Shown in pieces: positions 24,274 to 35,560 of a stretch of 64,000 bases of DNA. The position numbers were made by a program, and so were the translations under genes. Numbering within the stretch: position 1 is the stretch's first letter; the number at the start of each line of letters is the position of its first letter. The stretch covers positions 2,815,741 to 2,879,740 of the forward strand of contig VFFE01009084.1 of NCBI GenBank assembly GCA_008921705.1. Reading direction: 5' to 3'. The stretch is from Burhinus oedicnemus (Eukaryota; Chordata; Aves; Charadriiformes; Burhinidae). Below the pieces are notes generated by a model. The model saw nothing but the letters and a program-made list of their open reading frames with translations. It searched no databases and was not told where the DNA came from.

Positions 24274-25600
24274 GTGAGTAGCCGTGTGGGGCGGGAGGGG
24301 GTGTGTGTTTGTGTGGGGACGCCGCCGCAGTCAGTAGTGGGGGGGGACACCAGTGGGGACTGCACTGGCATCTGGCGAGGTGGTGGGTGCTGACATCGGC
24401 TGTGGGCGAAGAGGTGCTGGCTGAGCTACACATCCCACCTGTGCTGCACTGGCGTGGCTAACCAGCGTGTGTGCTTGAGCCCTTCTCCCACAGCGTTGTG
24501 GTGCACAGCAGTCCTAACACTTCACTTCTTGCTCCTAAATCCCTGCTTGCTAACCTTCAGCTTTGCTAAAGGATGAACAGTGGGTGCGTCTTATTTTTAT
24601 TCTCAGCACAGATAGTGGCATTTTTTTGAGAAAGCTTTGCGGAGGTTATTTTTTGTGGACACACACCACCCCCCCACCTCACCCCCCCATGTTAATGCTT
24701 GGGTGTTAGGAGTTTTTTGAACAGGGGGGCTTAATAGGGTAAAGAACCTGCCAGAGGAGCACTGGTGGGGAGCCGTCCACCCACAATGTCCCTTCACCAC
24801 CAGCCTGTGTGATGATCCGATGCTTAGGGCATGGAATTTTTGAAGTGTTGAACAAGGTAAAAGAAGTGGATTTGGAGAAGCTTCTGCAGAGGGATGTACC
24901 TCAACTGGAATATCTAGAAAGACAAAATGTGTGCATAAAATAACACTGATTGAGTCAATGCTATTATACTCGGGTTGTCCTTTCCAACGTGAAAGAGGAA
25001 GAATCTCTGCTAATTTAGGCAGGGTTCAGGATGACTGCAAATGGCTAAACTGGAGTGATGTTGCCATGAGGTCATGGAAGACTGGAATGACATAGCTCTT
25101 CAGGAAACCCCTTTCGGTGTCAAGCGAGATTGGGCAGATCTTGGAACATCACTTTTGTTCAGCAAGACAGGCTTCTGTGCCTGTGAGTTGGAGTAAACAA
25201 TGCTTTCAAGATGCAAGCTCTCTTTGGGGTTTTTTATAGTAGCTTTTGTCCCTGTGTGGTATTTTTCACAATAGGGAGCAATCACATTTGTAATCCTCAG
25301 AAAGGTCAACTACCTTTGACCTGCATGGTGCTGTTGCTAAGAAGCAAAGACTTTATTACAGTAGGCTGTTAAAGACAAAACTTCACAATTTCCCGGACCA
25401 ACTTAGACATGCATTTAAGATAGTCTTCTAAATTAACCTCTTCATCTTAAAATACATGCTGCCATGTAAGATTAGTCACCTTTTTTGCTTAACACACAAG
25501 TACTAGAATGATTTCCTTCAGCTTACAGTGTTTGAGATGGTATTTTGGTCCTAATTGCAGAGCTTAATAAACACCTACCTTAGCTGAAAGACTAATCAAA

Positions 25601-25620
25601 GTGGGGAAAAAAAACCCCAC
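25601..25620. repeat. Small hairpin GTGGGG-A8-CCCCAC
   Basis: A perfect 6-bp GC-rich stem (GTGGGG at 25601-25606, CCCCAC at 25615-25620) flanks eight A residues. It lies inside intron 2 and has no evident function. Confidence 0.9.
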
Positions 25621-26501
25621 AAACCACTTAATGATTTCAGGAGTTAAAGTCAAAACCTGTATTTTAACTGCAATGCTATTGTCAACCAATTTTATTTTCA
25701 CTATTTTGAACAAAACCCAATTTTCCTTTTTGTGGCTCTTTCTCTGTCTTCTAGTAACTTTTATTTCCAGATAACTTCAATCCATCCTTTTTAACTTTCG
25801 TTTATAAATTTAGTTTTCTTTGCTTTCTGTCCTTTAAGTTTCGTCTTTTTGACTTCTCCCATTATCATTCAACTGTTGTCTCTTTTTTTGTCTTTTTTTT
25901 TCTTTCTACTTTTAGGGTCGTCAATAAATAAGTGATTTTTCTGGGATAGCTCTGTAGAATCTCATTTAAATCCATGAATTACTTGGTTCATTCATATAGT
26001 TATTGGAGGAATGGAGTAGCAGAGAGAGTTAAAAGAAAGGGGGGGGGATTTTCTCTGACCTTTCTTTCTCACTTTGTGTCTCTGATATTGGGCTCTCCTT
26101 AGCATTAAATATTTTTGCTGCGTGCTCTGATGTTACTCCGATACCTCCCAGCAGTGGTATAGTATGCTTGGCTTGGATCTTCTCAGTTTTACCCCTCTCT
26201 TGGCAAGCCAAGGAAAGCACTAAATGTACTGAAGTTGTCTGTTTTGTAACTTAGGCAAACCATGAGAGAGCATTGACTTGATTTAGCTGTGGAAGATTAG
26301 TCTCACAGTCATAAAAGCCAGATAACCTCCTTTTCTTGAACCTCCCGATACTCCTTTCAGAACAGATACCCTTTAACTGGACAAAAGTTAACTCCTTTGT
26401 TTCCTGTAAAAATAAGTGTTTTTTAAATTCAGATAGTGGACTCTCAGCTGTTTTTGAGTGGATTATTGCAGTTGTGGATTAATTGTGCCACAGATGCAGG
26501 C

Positions 26502-26755
26502 ACACCTGAGCTGACTTCATGCAGAGTCAGTTTGAATCTGTCAGGGTTTATTAGCTCCGGCTCAGTATCACTTTAATAAGCTATTTGGCCTCTAGGGCCA
26601 GTTTATATTCTTTTGCGTGGTGCAAAGCCTGAGCTAATAAACCCCAGACCCATACTGGCTCTTTCCAGAGCCAACTTCCATTTGTCTACATTGTGCTTCC
26701 AGAACCAGAGTGCTGAGAGCCAGCTCTGATCAGTGAGGCTTATTAGCTCAGGTGT
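26502..26755. repeat. Cluster of complementary TTATTAGCTC motifs
   Basis: GGGTTTATTAGCTC (26544-26557) is exactly complementary to GAGCTAATAAACCC (26631-26644). CCTGAGCTAATAA (26628-26640) is exactly complementary to TTATTAGCTCAGG (26740-26752). An outer pair, ACACCTGAGCT (26502-26512) and AGCTCAGGTGT (26745-26755), is also exactly complementary. The roughly 250-bp region can therefore fold in more than one way. It may be an old non-autonomous DNA transposon, but no known terminal sequence or target duplication was recognised. Confidence 0.7.
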
Positions 26756-29700
26756 AATCCCAGGCTGGAACAAGCAGCATGTGTTTCTGCTCTGCCGCAC
26801 CTGTGTGAATAAGCCTGCCTGTAACCCGCAGAATGAGGGGTCGAAGGGAAGAGGTGTGGTCTTGCAGCCCAGGCTTTGTTAATCTTCCCCTCTCCCGTTC
26901 TCATGCATGGTGGTTTGCTAGCCCTACTTTCTCATGCATGGGGCTATGGCTGAGGCTGCTGTTCCCTTGGGTGACTCCTGTCCTAGGCAGGTGGCAGTCT
27001 GGCTGGGAGCAGTGGCAGCTGCATTGCATTTCCCTCAGTAGCAGCAACAGGGGGCATTTGAAATGTTTCTGTGCAGGTCAGAGGGCAGCATCTGTACGGA
27101 GGAGGCAAGTGGGCTTTTCAAGTCCTTTTTCTAAATTTTAGTTTGAAGCTGAACTGCCTGTTATGTTTACAGTATTCATGTTCTCTTGGAAGTCTGACAG
27201 TCTGCCCTCAGAAGGTGAGCTTCTGTTTTCCTGTGCAGTACTGGTATGAGAGTGCCTACTGTATCCAATTGTTGGTATATAAGTTTTTCCCCCTCTGTGC
27301 CTAATATTTCAGTTTTACATTGTAAAGTTTTATCTTAAGAACTTCTTTCTCAAACTTGGTGTGACTTTGCATATGAGGAACTGTCATTGTAATTAAAAAA
27401 GATGAAATCATAAAGCTCAGTGTTAAGTGTTCAGAATTGCTTTATGCTGGGAGAATGATGTCTAACAATCAAAAATGAACTCTTTGAAGTGTTCAGAAGA
27501 TCCACCTTTGGAAGAGACAAAGGTGGGAAAAATTCAACCACAGCAATAAACACCTTGGAAAATTATAAGCACGTGAAAGAGTTTATGACAAAGATTGTCT
27601 TCCAGTCATAGTTATCATAGGTTATAATCTGTGTAAGCGCAATAATGAGATACCACCAAGGCTGGAGACATCATGTTTTGTTAGTACTTGTTGCATTACC
27701 AGAGTATTATACAAACATCAGCTAGCTCTTTAACGTGGCTGTGAGGCACGTAAAACCTAGAGTGTAGGGGTTTTATTATTTATTTCATTTATGAAAATTG
27801 AGCCATAGGTTAAATGTGGCCTTGGACAAGTTATAACAACTGTCTGGAAGGCCTAAGATGGAAATTAGGAGTTTCTGCCTCTCAACTGCATGTTTACCCT
27901 ATTGAAACCTGTTGTCTCCTACTTTATTACTTGCTACTAAATTTCTATTAGTTAATACTACGTCCTACAAAATATGCTCTTCTGTTTGTTCTGGTTTTCT
28001 TTTCTTACTGATTACAAGGAGATGTTTTTCATGTTGGGAAGTCAAGAAATAAATTACCTATTATATGGAGGATCTGATATCTTAAAAAAAAAAAATAAAA
28101 GAACCACCTTATTGTAACAGTAGATGCCTTCTAAAATGTATAATAATATGTTTTGTCTGGAGTACTAATATCGATTGTTTGTGAGTGTTCTCATTGTAAA
28201 CTGGATGGCTTTAAAAACACCATTGCCTGGAGGAATTCTAACTTTCACTAATGTGATAGAATCAACTAATGCTAGTGGGAAGGAGAGACTTGACTGTTAA
28301 TGGAAAACTGAAGCATGAGCTTCTTATTGCAGAGGTAGGTGTAAGAAAGGCTCATAGGACAAGCACGTGAGGAAGTGGATTTTGCAGGATTAAGTTTAGA
28401 GTAAATTTCATATTGGGAGAGAAATTACTGTCTGTGTAGGTGTAGAACCCACATAGACCATCGTTCTCAATGAAGAGAAGGGATCTTGCGTCTTTGCTAG
28501 CTGAAGATGTTGTATGTATGTGTGCATGCATGTATTCCACACATGGGCACAAGATGAGGATTTTGGAGTTGAAACTGGACAGGATTCTTTGAGTTTGGTC
28601 ATGAAGTTCTTTCCTGTGTGTCTTGTGCTCAGGCACCTTGGAAAGGTCATCAGGAAATAAGGCAAACAATCTTTTTTGTATTAAAAGATTATCTTGCTAA
28701 TTCTCTTCTCTTTTGAAAGTCTTCCTGATTCAACATTAAAGAAATGTGCTATAGATAAGCAAGGTCTAATTTATTTTTCTGAATAAGAAAATATACAACA
28801 GTAGGGTCTTCCTGCTGGAGCAGGAAACTAGAAAGTTGTGCTAACACTTGCCCAGAGGAAGGGTCCCCTTTGTTCAGTTCCCGACTCTGCATGGCCTCCG
28901 CTTGTGTATTGCTATTCAGTTTGAGCCCTCTGATCTCTAAACTTGCAGACCTATAGTTCTTGCTATTGCTTAGTTAGCATGCTACAGCTTTGTGTCTCCT
29001 TCAGGACAAGGGCACGTCACAACGTGACCAGTAGTTCTAGACCCCGAGTTGTCCAAGACCGAGATGGAGCATGCCCTAGGTTGCTTCTAGCTTATGCTCC
29101 TGAATTTTCTTAGGGGAAGGTGAGGGAAAGGTTGCATGCTTAGGTCTTGTTCTGATACAGGGTTAGGATCTAGACCTGGAAACATAGAAGTATACATGGG
29201 TCCCTCAATTTAGATATAAAACTCTGTACCACTAAATAATATTGGTTGCTCAGAATCTACTCTTTTTCTGTCTTCAATTCAACTCTTAGAAATGGTGGTG
29301 TCCAGGAGAGCTGTGCTTATCATTGGAACTGAGTACTTCAAATGTGTGCAGTTGTCCTTCATGGAGGTTTTCTGGTCCTAAGCGGTTCCTGAGGCTTGTG
29401 CTTAATCGGTTTTGTGGCTTTGAGTTTTACCAAGTTCTGTTTATTTACATTGTATATATAAAGCCTAACTATAACATTCTCTCCCCAAATGTTTTTTCTT
29501 CTTATTCTAAGATTATCATCTCAGTAAAAGCAGTATCAATCTCCTTCAAATTATGCTTAAATTAAAATGAAATGTCTCAGTTCTAAAGAGATGTAACTAC
29601 TTTGACCTCGTGTAGTCCTTTTTGACCTCATTAGTCCTTTTTAATCTATTCTTTGATGTTGTTTTTAAACACTTCAAAATTGAAAAACTGAAAGTCATTA

Positions 29701-32700
29701 CTTGAGTAGCTTGGTTTTGCCTCTGCTGTGCTTGCTACTGTAATATGTAAATAAAGCTTTTGAATTTCATAGGCAAGGAACAGATTGGCTTTTATAGTGG
29801 AAATCTCCTATTAGCCCTCAGTGGTAGTTCTACTGTGCTTTATTTTTCGCTTACTGCCATTGAGAAGGGGGGAGAACGAGAGGATCCAGATTCTTGTAAT
29901 CTTTGGCTTTGTCTACATTAGCAAGCAACATGGACTAACAGGAGCCAATCTATAGACTAAAGCCTTTGGTTTTGATGACCTGAGGCCCGTGGTATGCACG
30001 TTTCAGGGCTTAGTGTTTTATTTTGGACTAGGTGTAGTTTGGTCTCACAGAATGAATGCCAATACGAGGCTGAAATATGTTAGGTGCATTCTTGGAGTGT
30101 TCATGTTTTGGGTTTAGTTTTTTTTTTTTCCTCTGCATCTAAAAGAAATACAGTGCATGTGCCTTAAGATGGCCCCACACCACAAACCAGACCTGTGAGT
30201 ACGATTGATAAGATATGCTTCAAGAGAGAATCCTGACCTGAGCTAAAGCAGCAATGCAGACTTTGAGCACCGTGTCCATCTCCTGGCCATTGATGACAGT
30301 CAGGCTCCCTCCTGCGAGAGGAGAGGGGGCGCTGTTAGCTGCTCCCTGCTGTATAGATGTGACCATGCTGTATGCCACCGCCACATTTTGGTGGGGAAAC
30401 ATAAGTTCACAATTAGTATGAGGTGGAACCTACCCAATGTTTTCTCTGTGGGCCATTTGGGACTTCACTGGAAACAAGTAAGGTTATAATGATACATAAT
30501 CTCTATTTCATACAAATAGTACATGTAGTGTATGGTTTAAAACAAAAAAAGAACCTTAAAAGAAACTTCTCAAGATGTGCTTCTGCACTAAAGCAGGTGA
30601 CAGATCAATAGTGGACTCATTCAGCTCATTGCAATAGTTAGGATTAACCAAAGAAACAGGACATGTAGTAAAGTTGTGGTAAATCTACAGCAGATAAAAG
30701 GTCCTGAACACACTTCCTCTGTTTGTATAGTATCAGAAGGAATCCAGAAAACTGTGGGGTTTTTTTTTCTTTTTTTCCTTTCAGATTTGCTGGCTATTTG
30801 TTTTCATTGTGTAACTCGGAAGTGGTGTAGAAAGCTGTGTAGGTGCTGGGGGGAGCTGTGGTTCATCCAGCAATTGCACAGTGTTCTAGTTCTGCACGTG
30901 TGCAGGAGCAAAGTGACATGTTGACAGTGAAGTGATACTTTGATACTTACAATACTAGTCTTAGACTTCTCTTCTGTACAGTTGCTGTTCCTGAGCGTGG
31001 TGAAGAGAAGAGCTGGCAGCGGGGTGTGCTCCCTCTCCTTCCTCTCCAGCAAAGTGAGAGTGTAGGGCAAAGCGGCTGTGCTTATGGAATCAGCAAGACT
31101 CCTGGCCTTTGGGAAAGCGGGTTTGTAGTGAGAGGTGGAGTTCTGCACTCTGTGGGGCCTTGAGAAAAAGTTGGGTGCAGCACCTCTAACAATACCCTTC
31201 TTTGCAGCCCTCCAATATGAAGGACTGCTTGTGCCAACTGATCCTGCCTTAAAGCAAGCTTGGATTGCCTGGGAGCTATGGAATTAGTGGAGAGTGGATA
31301 GAGAGTGGCACACACCTCCCTCAAATGGCTCCTTGTTCAAGTACTACAGTACTGGGTATTAGCAAATGATGGGTGGTGTCAAGTGAGTCTGTGTTCTGTA
31401 ACTAACATGGACTGATACTGGGTTGAGTTTGGGGTTTTTGCTTTAGTTTTTTTATTCTTCCTTTAAAAACACCAATACTTAACTTGCATAGCCTAATTTA
31501 TTCCTAGAAAACAGATCCTCTCCGTTGACTACAGAAAGAAAGCAAAGCTTTAGCATCTGTCTGCATTTCTGACTGCACACAGAAAGGGAGCAAGGATTTT
31601 ACATGTTAGCAAGGCAAGATGTTCATTTAAATACAGAGCTAAAAATAGTTCTGCTTGGCTGTGGGTTTTTTTTTGTGAAATGCAGACAGTAATCCCTGCT
31701 TCCTGATAAAGGGGGATTGTTTTGTGTCCTATGTCAAGATGTGCTTTTTCATAATTCAAATCAGTTTTTTTGTTATCTCTAGATGGCAGTTTAGGCCTGG
31801 ACTTTGGAGAAGCTCAACTACATGGTGAACTGTTATTGAGAGTTTGTTGGATTTAGGAATAACTATTGTTCTTAGCGTTTTAATTACTCTGTTATGATTA
31901 ATAGTCTTTTCTCTGGTATTTCTTTTCTGTAACACTTCAGTTGTCTGAATCCTACATCCAGTTAAAAATTTTCAATTGTCTCTTTATTGAGTTTCTCTTA
32001 GTTTGTTCAGTTTCCTGTGTATTTCTTACAAACTATTTTGTAACAAAATGAATAAGCACTGTAATGAGAAAGGTTAAGAGAATTAAAAGGATTGCAGACT
32101 AGAGTGTTAACCACTCCAGCAAGCAAGAACAGCATGTAGCATTTGCATCTGCTGGTTTCCTTTGGCTTAGTCCATTCCGTAGTGAATAATATTTTTTTAT
32201 ACTGAAACGATAGAAGGATCTATAGCATGTGAAATGCTTGTACTGTCAAAATAGATATAATTATGATCTCATAATTAAATACTTCAAAATGTCTCCCAGA
32301 TTGTACAGTCTAACTTAAGTATTTATACTATATAAACTCCCATAAACACAACATGAATGAAAATGCCAAGTATCAAACAGCATGTTATATTCTTATGACT
32401 GGTAAAATAATGCATCCTTTTGCTGAAGTCAGGCTTTTGAGGTGTATGAGTATGGCTGCTATTAAATTCTGACAAATCTTAGCATTTAGAGGTAATCCTA
32501 TTAAGATATATAGAAAATAATCTTCATAAAGTATGTTATGTTGTCATTAGGTTAAGCCAGAAACTCTGTTATTTTTGTTTGTTTTATAAGAAATATGTAT
32601 GCCAAAAGCACTGTTTTCTGTTTCTCGCCGTTCTTGGAGGTCATGTTTATGGAGCCATCCAAGCCAGTGTGGGAATAAATCACGTGTTTTGAAGTAGACC

Positions 32701-34691
32701 ACTGAAGAATTCCAACAGTGATGCATGCTTTTATTTGAAGTATATTTAGGGGAAGAATTCCCTAAGACCATATATTTATGATAAAACAAAGTTCCTGTAT
32801 AGAAAACACAGATGGTCTTAATACTTCCGCCATTAGTAATGTAGAGATCATACAGGTTTTCTGCAGTTAATGCCATTTCTTCTGATTATTTAATTTCAAC
32901 TTTTTTAATAGAATGGTCTTACAATATGGTTGTCTCGCCCTTGGTCACAAATTCTTCTCTTTGCCATCCTCAATGACTGTCTAGAATTGCTGGATATATT
33001 TCTGGTAAAATTCAGCTTTTGAAAACTGTTTGGAGAGAGATATTCAGGTGGAGAACTAGATCCCCAGAAGAGCATTAGATGGTGAGTACTAAATGTTCCT
33101 TCAGTTAGCTTTTGGATTTCTAGTCTCCAGTGTTGCATCCTCAGTCCTGACAAAGACTTAAAAGACTTAAAATGGTATCCAGAATAAAAGTGTAAAAGTA
33201 AGTGGTGAGCTAATCAGCAGGGCAATTCAGAGAACAGGAAACTATTATAAACTTTGCTCTTCTCCAGGATGTTGGCACCATATGCAGATTTTTCTGAGGA
33301 AAACTGGAATACACCTCTTTTCTTTCAGGACCCACAGCTTCTTGCTTTTCAGAGAAAGTGCTTCACTGCTTTTCTTTCGGAATTGGTGGGGGGTCATTAC
33401 TCTGTCTTTCAACACGGCAGGAGTTAAAGGTGCCTTTGTATCACAACTTCTTGTTTAGGATGTGCACTCAACCAAGATGAGCTTTGGTTTGGTTTCCTTG
33501 TGTGCTTGAGGAATAGAAATCTTGAATTAATGAAATAAGAAAGTCAGTATTTACTATGCCTTTAACAGTATTCCTATGTTGCATGTAAAGAAACTTGAAA
33601 TTTCTGCTCTAAGCACAGATACATTCATGTCACAGTGTTGGTTTTTCCCATTTCTGTAAACTTGATGCATGCATCATTTCTCAACCATTTTATGCTGAAA
33701 TCTGACAGCCCCACACTTATAATCCTCTTTCCAGTTACTGTATTTTCTATTATTTGCCCTCTAGGATGTATTTTGCCTGCCAGATTACGCGCTCCTATGA
33801 GAGAAGTTGATATATACTGTGCCAATGTGCGCAGCGATGAAATTTGTTGGATGTCAGTGCATTCTGCTGAAACTGTTGCTTGACTATGTGTGGTTAAGAG
33901 GGTGGGGGGGGAAGGTATATTTCATTTTATGTGGAAACAGGAAAAATCTAGTGGATGGGCTTACTAGAAATAATGCAAAACTCGCAACACTGTTGTAGTG
34001 TAATCGTATCAAAGTATTAGAAATTCAGGAACGACATTGAAAAATTTTTGCAGACGCTTAAGTACCAATCAACAGCAGTTGCTTGATAAAGGAGATACTT
34101 AAAGGTGAATCTGAGACTAAAAGGTTAGGAACTTGAATGCAGGAGACTTTAGGGACATTTAAACTTGTTTATTGTAAGTTTCTCACTGAAAAGTATGGTT
34201 TTTGTGAATTTCAATTCTCCACGTGATCTAGAGACACAAGGAGATAAACTTGTAAATGAGATGTTACTGTTTGAAGAAGGTAATTCTGAATCACAGTAAA
34301 ATCAAAGTGATTAGCATAGAAATCAGATCTTAATGATCTTAATTCAAGATTTATCAGGAATTTAATATAAAAGTTTTTTGTGACAAGTGGAGTTAGTTGT
34401 ACCTGTATTATGATTCTTTTGAAAGGTCCAGAAAAGAAAACTTATCTGAACTTCTTCAATGTATGATATTTTATACTTAATGATTTAATATGTTAAATTA
34501 TGCTTAATTTTGTATGTATTAAAACAGAAATACATTTTGTATATGTAGAAGTTTTAAAATATTTACATATTTTGAAACTGTTACAAACCTTTTATTTTAG
34601 GTCTTGCTTCTACAAATATTTATATACTCTTTAATGAAAATAATATGAACATGTGGACTGAAAAGTGCATTATGGATAGATCAGTCCCAAA

Positions 34692-34711
34692 CCAACACAC
34701 AGATGTGTTGG
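34692..34711. repeat. 8-bp hairpin with 4-nt loop
   Basis: CCAACACA (34692-34699) pairs perfectly with TGTGTTGG (34704-34711) around the loop CAGA. It lies in intron 2, about 100 bp before a probable ancient repeat fragment. Confidence 0.85.
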
Positions 34712-34789
34712 AAAGGGTGTGTTTACGCCTAATGGTAATGTTACTATTTTATACTTCCTTTCCTGAAAGCATGTGATAAATAAAACCAT

Positions 34790-34885
34790 ACCAGGCCTGA
34801 TAAGCGTCACTCTAACCCAGTATTCTGTCTGCGATGGTGGCGATCAGTAGTTGATTAGGGAAAGATGCATGAAAAGGATGAACGT
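34790..34885 (+). repeat. Probable ancient amniote interspersed repeat fragment
   Basis: The stretch CTAACCCAGTATTCTGTCTG, continuing GATGGTGGCGATCAGTAG and TTAGGGAAAGATGC, resembles a repeated motif (about 'cccagtatcctgtct') that I recall from reptile and bird genomes, where it is attached to old CR1-like elements. Its exact family is uncertain. A weaker match to the same motif lies near 8930-8955. Confidence 0.4.
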
Positions 34886-35280
34886 GTTGGGGAAACAGCC
34901 ATAGAAAACATTTTCATCTTTTCGTGATTTAGGGAGTTCCAAAGCAAATGTGGCACCGTGGCTTTATTTTTAGTAGATACAGATTTGCATGGTCTTAAAA
35001 CAGAAAAACTAACCCAAAGGAACCCTATGTTCCTTTGTCAAATTATAGTTCTGGAAGCAAGGAGAGGTTGGTTATGTTGTCTATGCCTAGCCTTCAATGT
35101 GGCACAGCAAGTTTTGGATGCTAAAACTAACAGGTTCTAAAAGCAGATCAGTGAACTCCTGGCAGAAAAACCTACTGAGGGTTAATAAACACAAAACCAG
35201 CAGTCTTGCTCAGGAAATTGCTGAGCCTCTAATTCTTGAAGGCTGTAGTGGTACAAACTTTTACTACTTCTCACCCTTGT

Positions 35281-35560
35281 CATAGATCATAGAATCACCT
35301 AGGTTGTAAGAGACCTTTAAGATTGAGTGCAACCAGAAACCCGACACTGCTAAAACCAGAACTAAACCATGTCCCTAAGCACCATGTCTATGTGTCTTTT
35401 AAATACCTCCAGGGATGGTGATTTCACCATTTCCTTGGGCAGCCTGTTCCAACGTTTGATAACCCTTTTGGTGAAGAAATTTTTCCTGATATCCAATCTA
35501 AACCTCCCCTGGTGCAACTTGAAGCCATTTCCTCTTGTCCTATCGCTTGTCCTTACACCT
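35281..35560 (-). mobile_element. CR1 LINE fragment, 3' end, antisense to LTBP1
   Basis: The + strand starts CATAGATCATAGAATCAC, the reverse complement of the CR1 3' tail with its ATTCTATGAT-type short repeats. It continues into the complement of the ORF2 C-terminus and 3' UTR. Read on the minus strand it gives the familiar RGNGFKL-like, [13 protein letters not shown] and SLEVFK-like segments. The copy is 5'-truncated to under 300 bp, as is normal for CR1. The high-coordinate border is approximate. Confidence 0.9.

Larger units (their letters stand above)
22490..24420 (+). promoter_or_regulatory. LTBP1: CpG island and presumed LTBP1L promoter
   Basis: Base composition changes sharply here from AT-rich to strongly GC- and CpG-rich, covering the 5' flank, exon 1, all of intron 1 and exon 2. 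GC-box-like runs occur at about 22606-22621 (CCCCCGCCCCCTCCCC), near 22922 (TTGGGGGGCGGGTGG) and near 22964. No TATA box is placed convincingly; CTTAAAAAGAG near 22650 is a weak candidate. In mammals the long LTBP1 isoform is driven by its own upstream promoter and the short isoform by an internal one. This island fits the long-form promoter. The transcription start cannot be fixed from sequence alone, and a gap interrupts the island at 22586-22605. Confidence 0.85.

Noticed and set aside
23189..24371. Minus-strand ORFs of about 200 and 221 codons over exon 1 and intron 1, and the long + frame through intron 1
   Set aside because: Stop codons are rare in CpG-rich DNA. These frames overlap the real exons and splice sites and show only low-complexity Pro/Arg/Gly composition.
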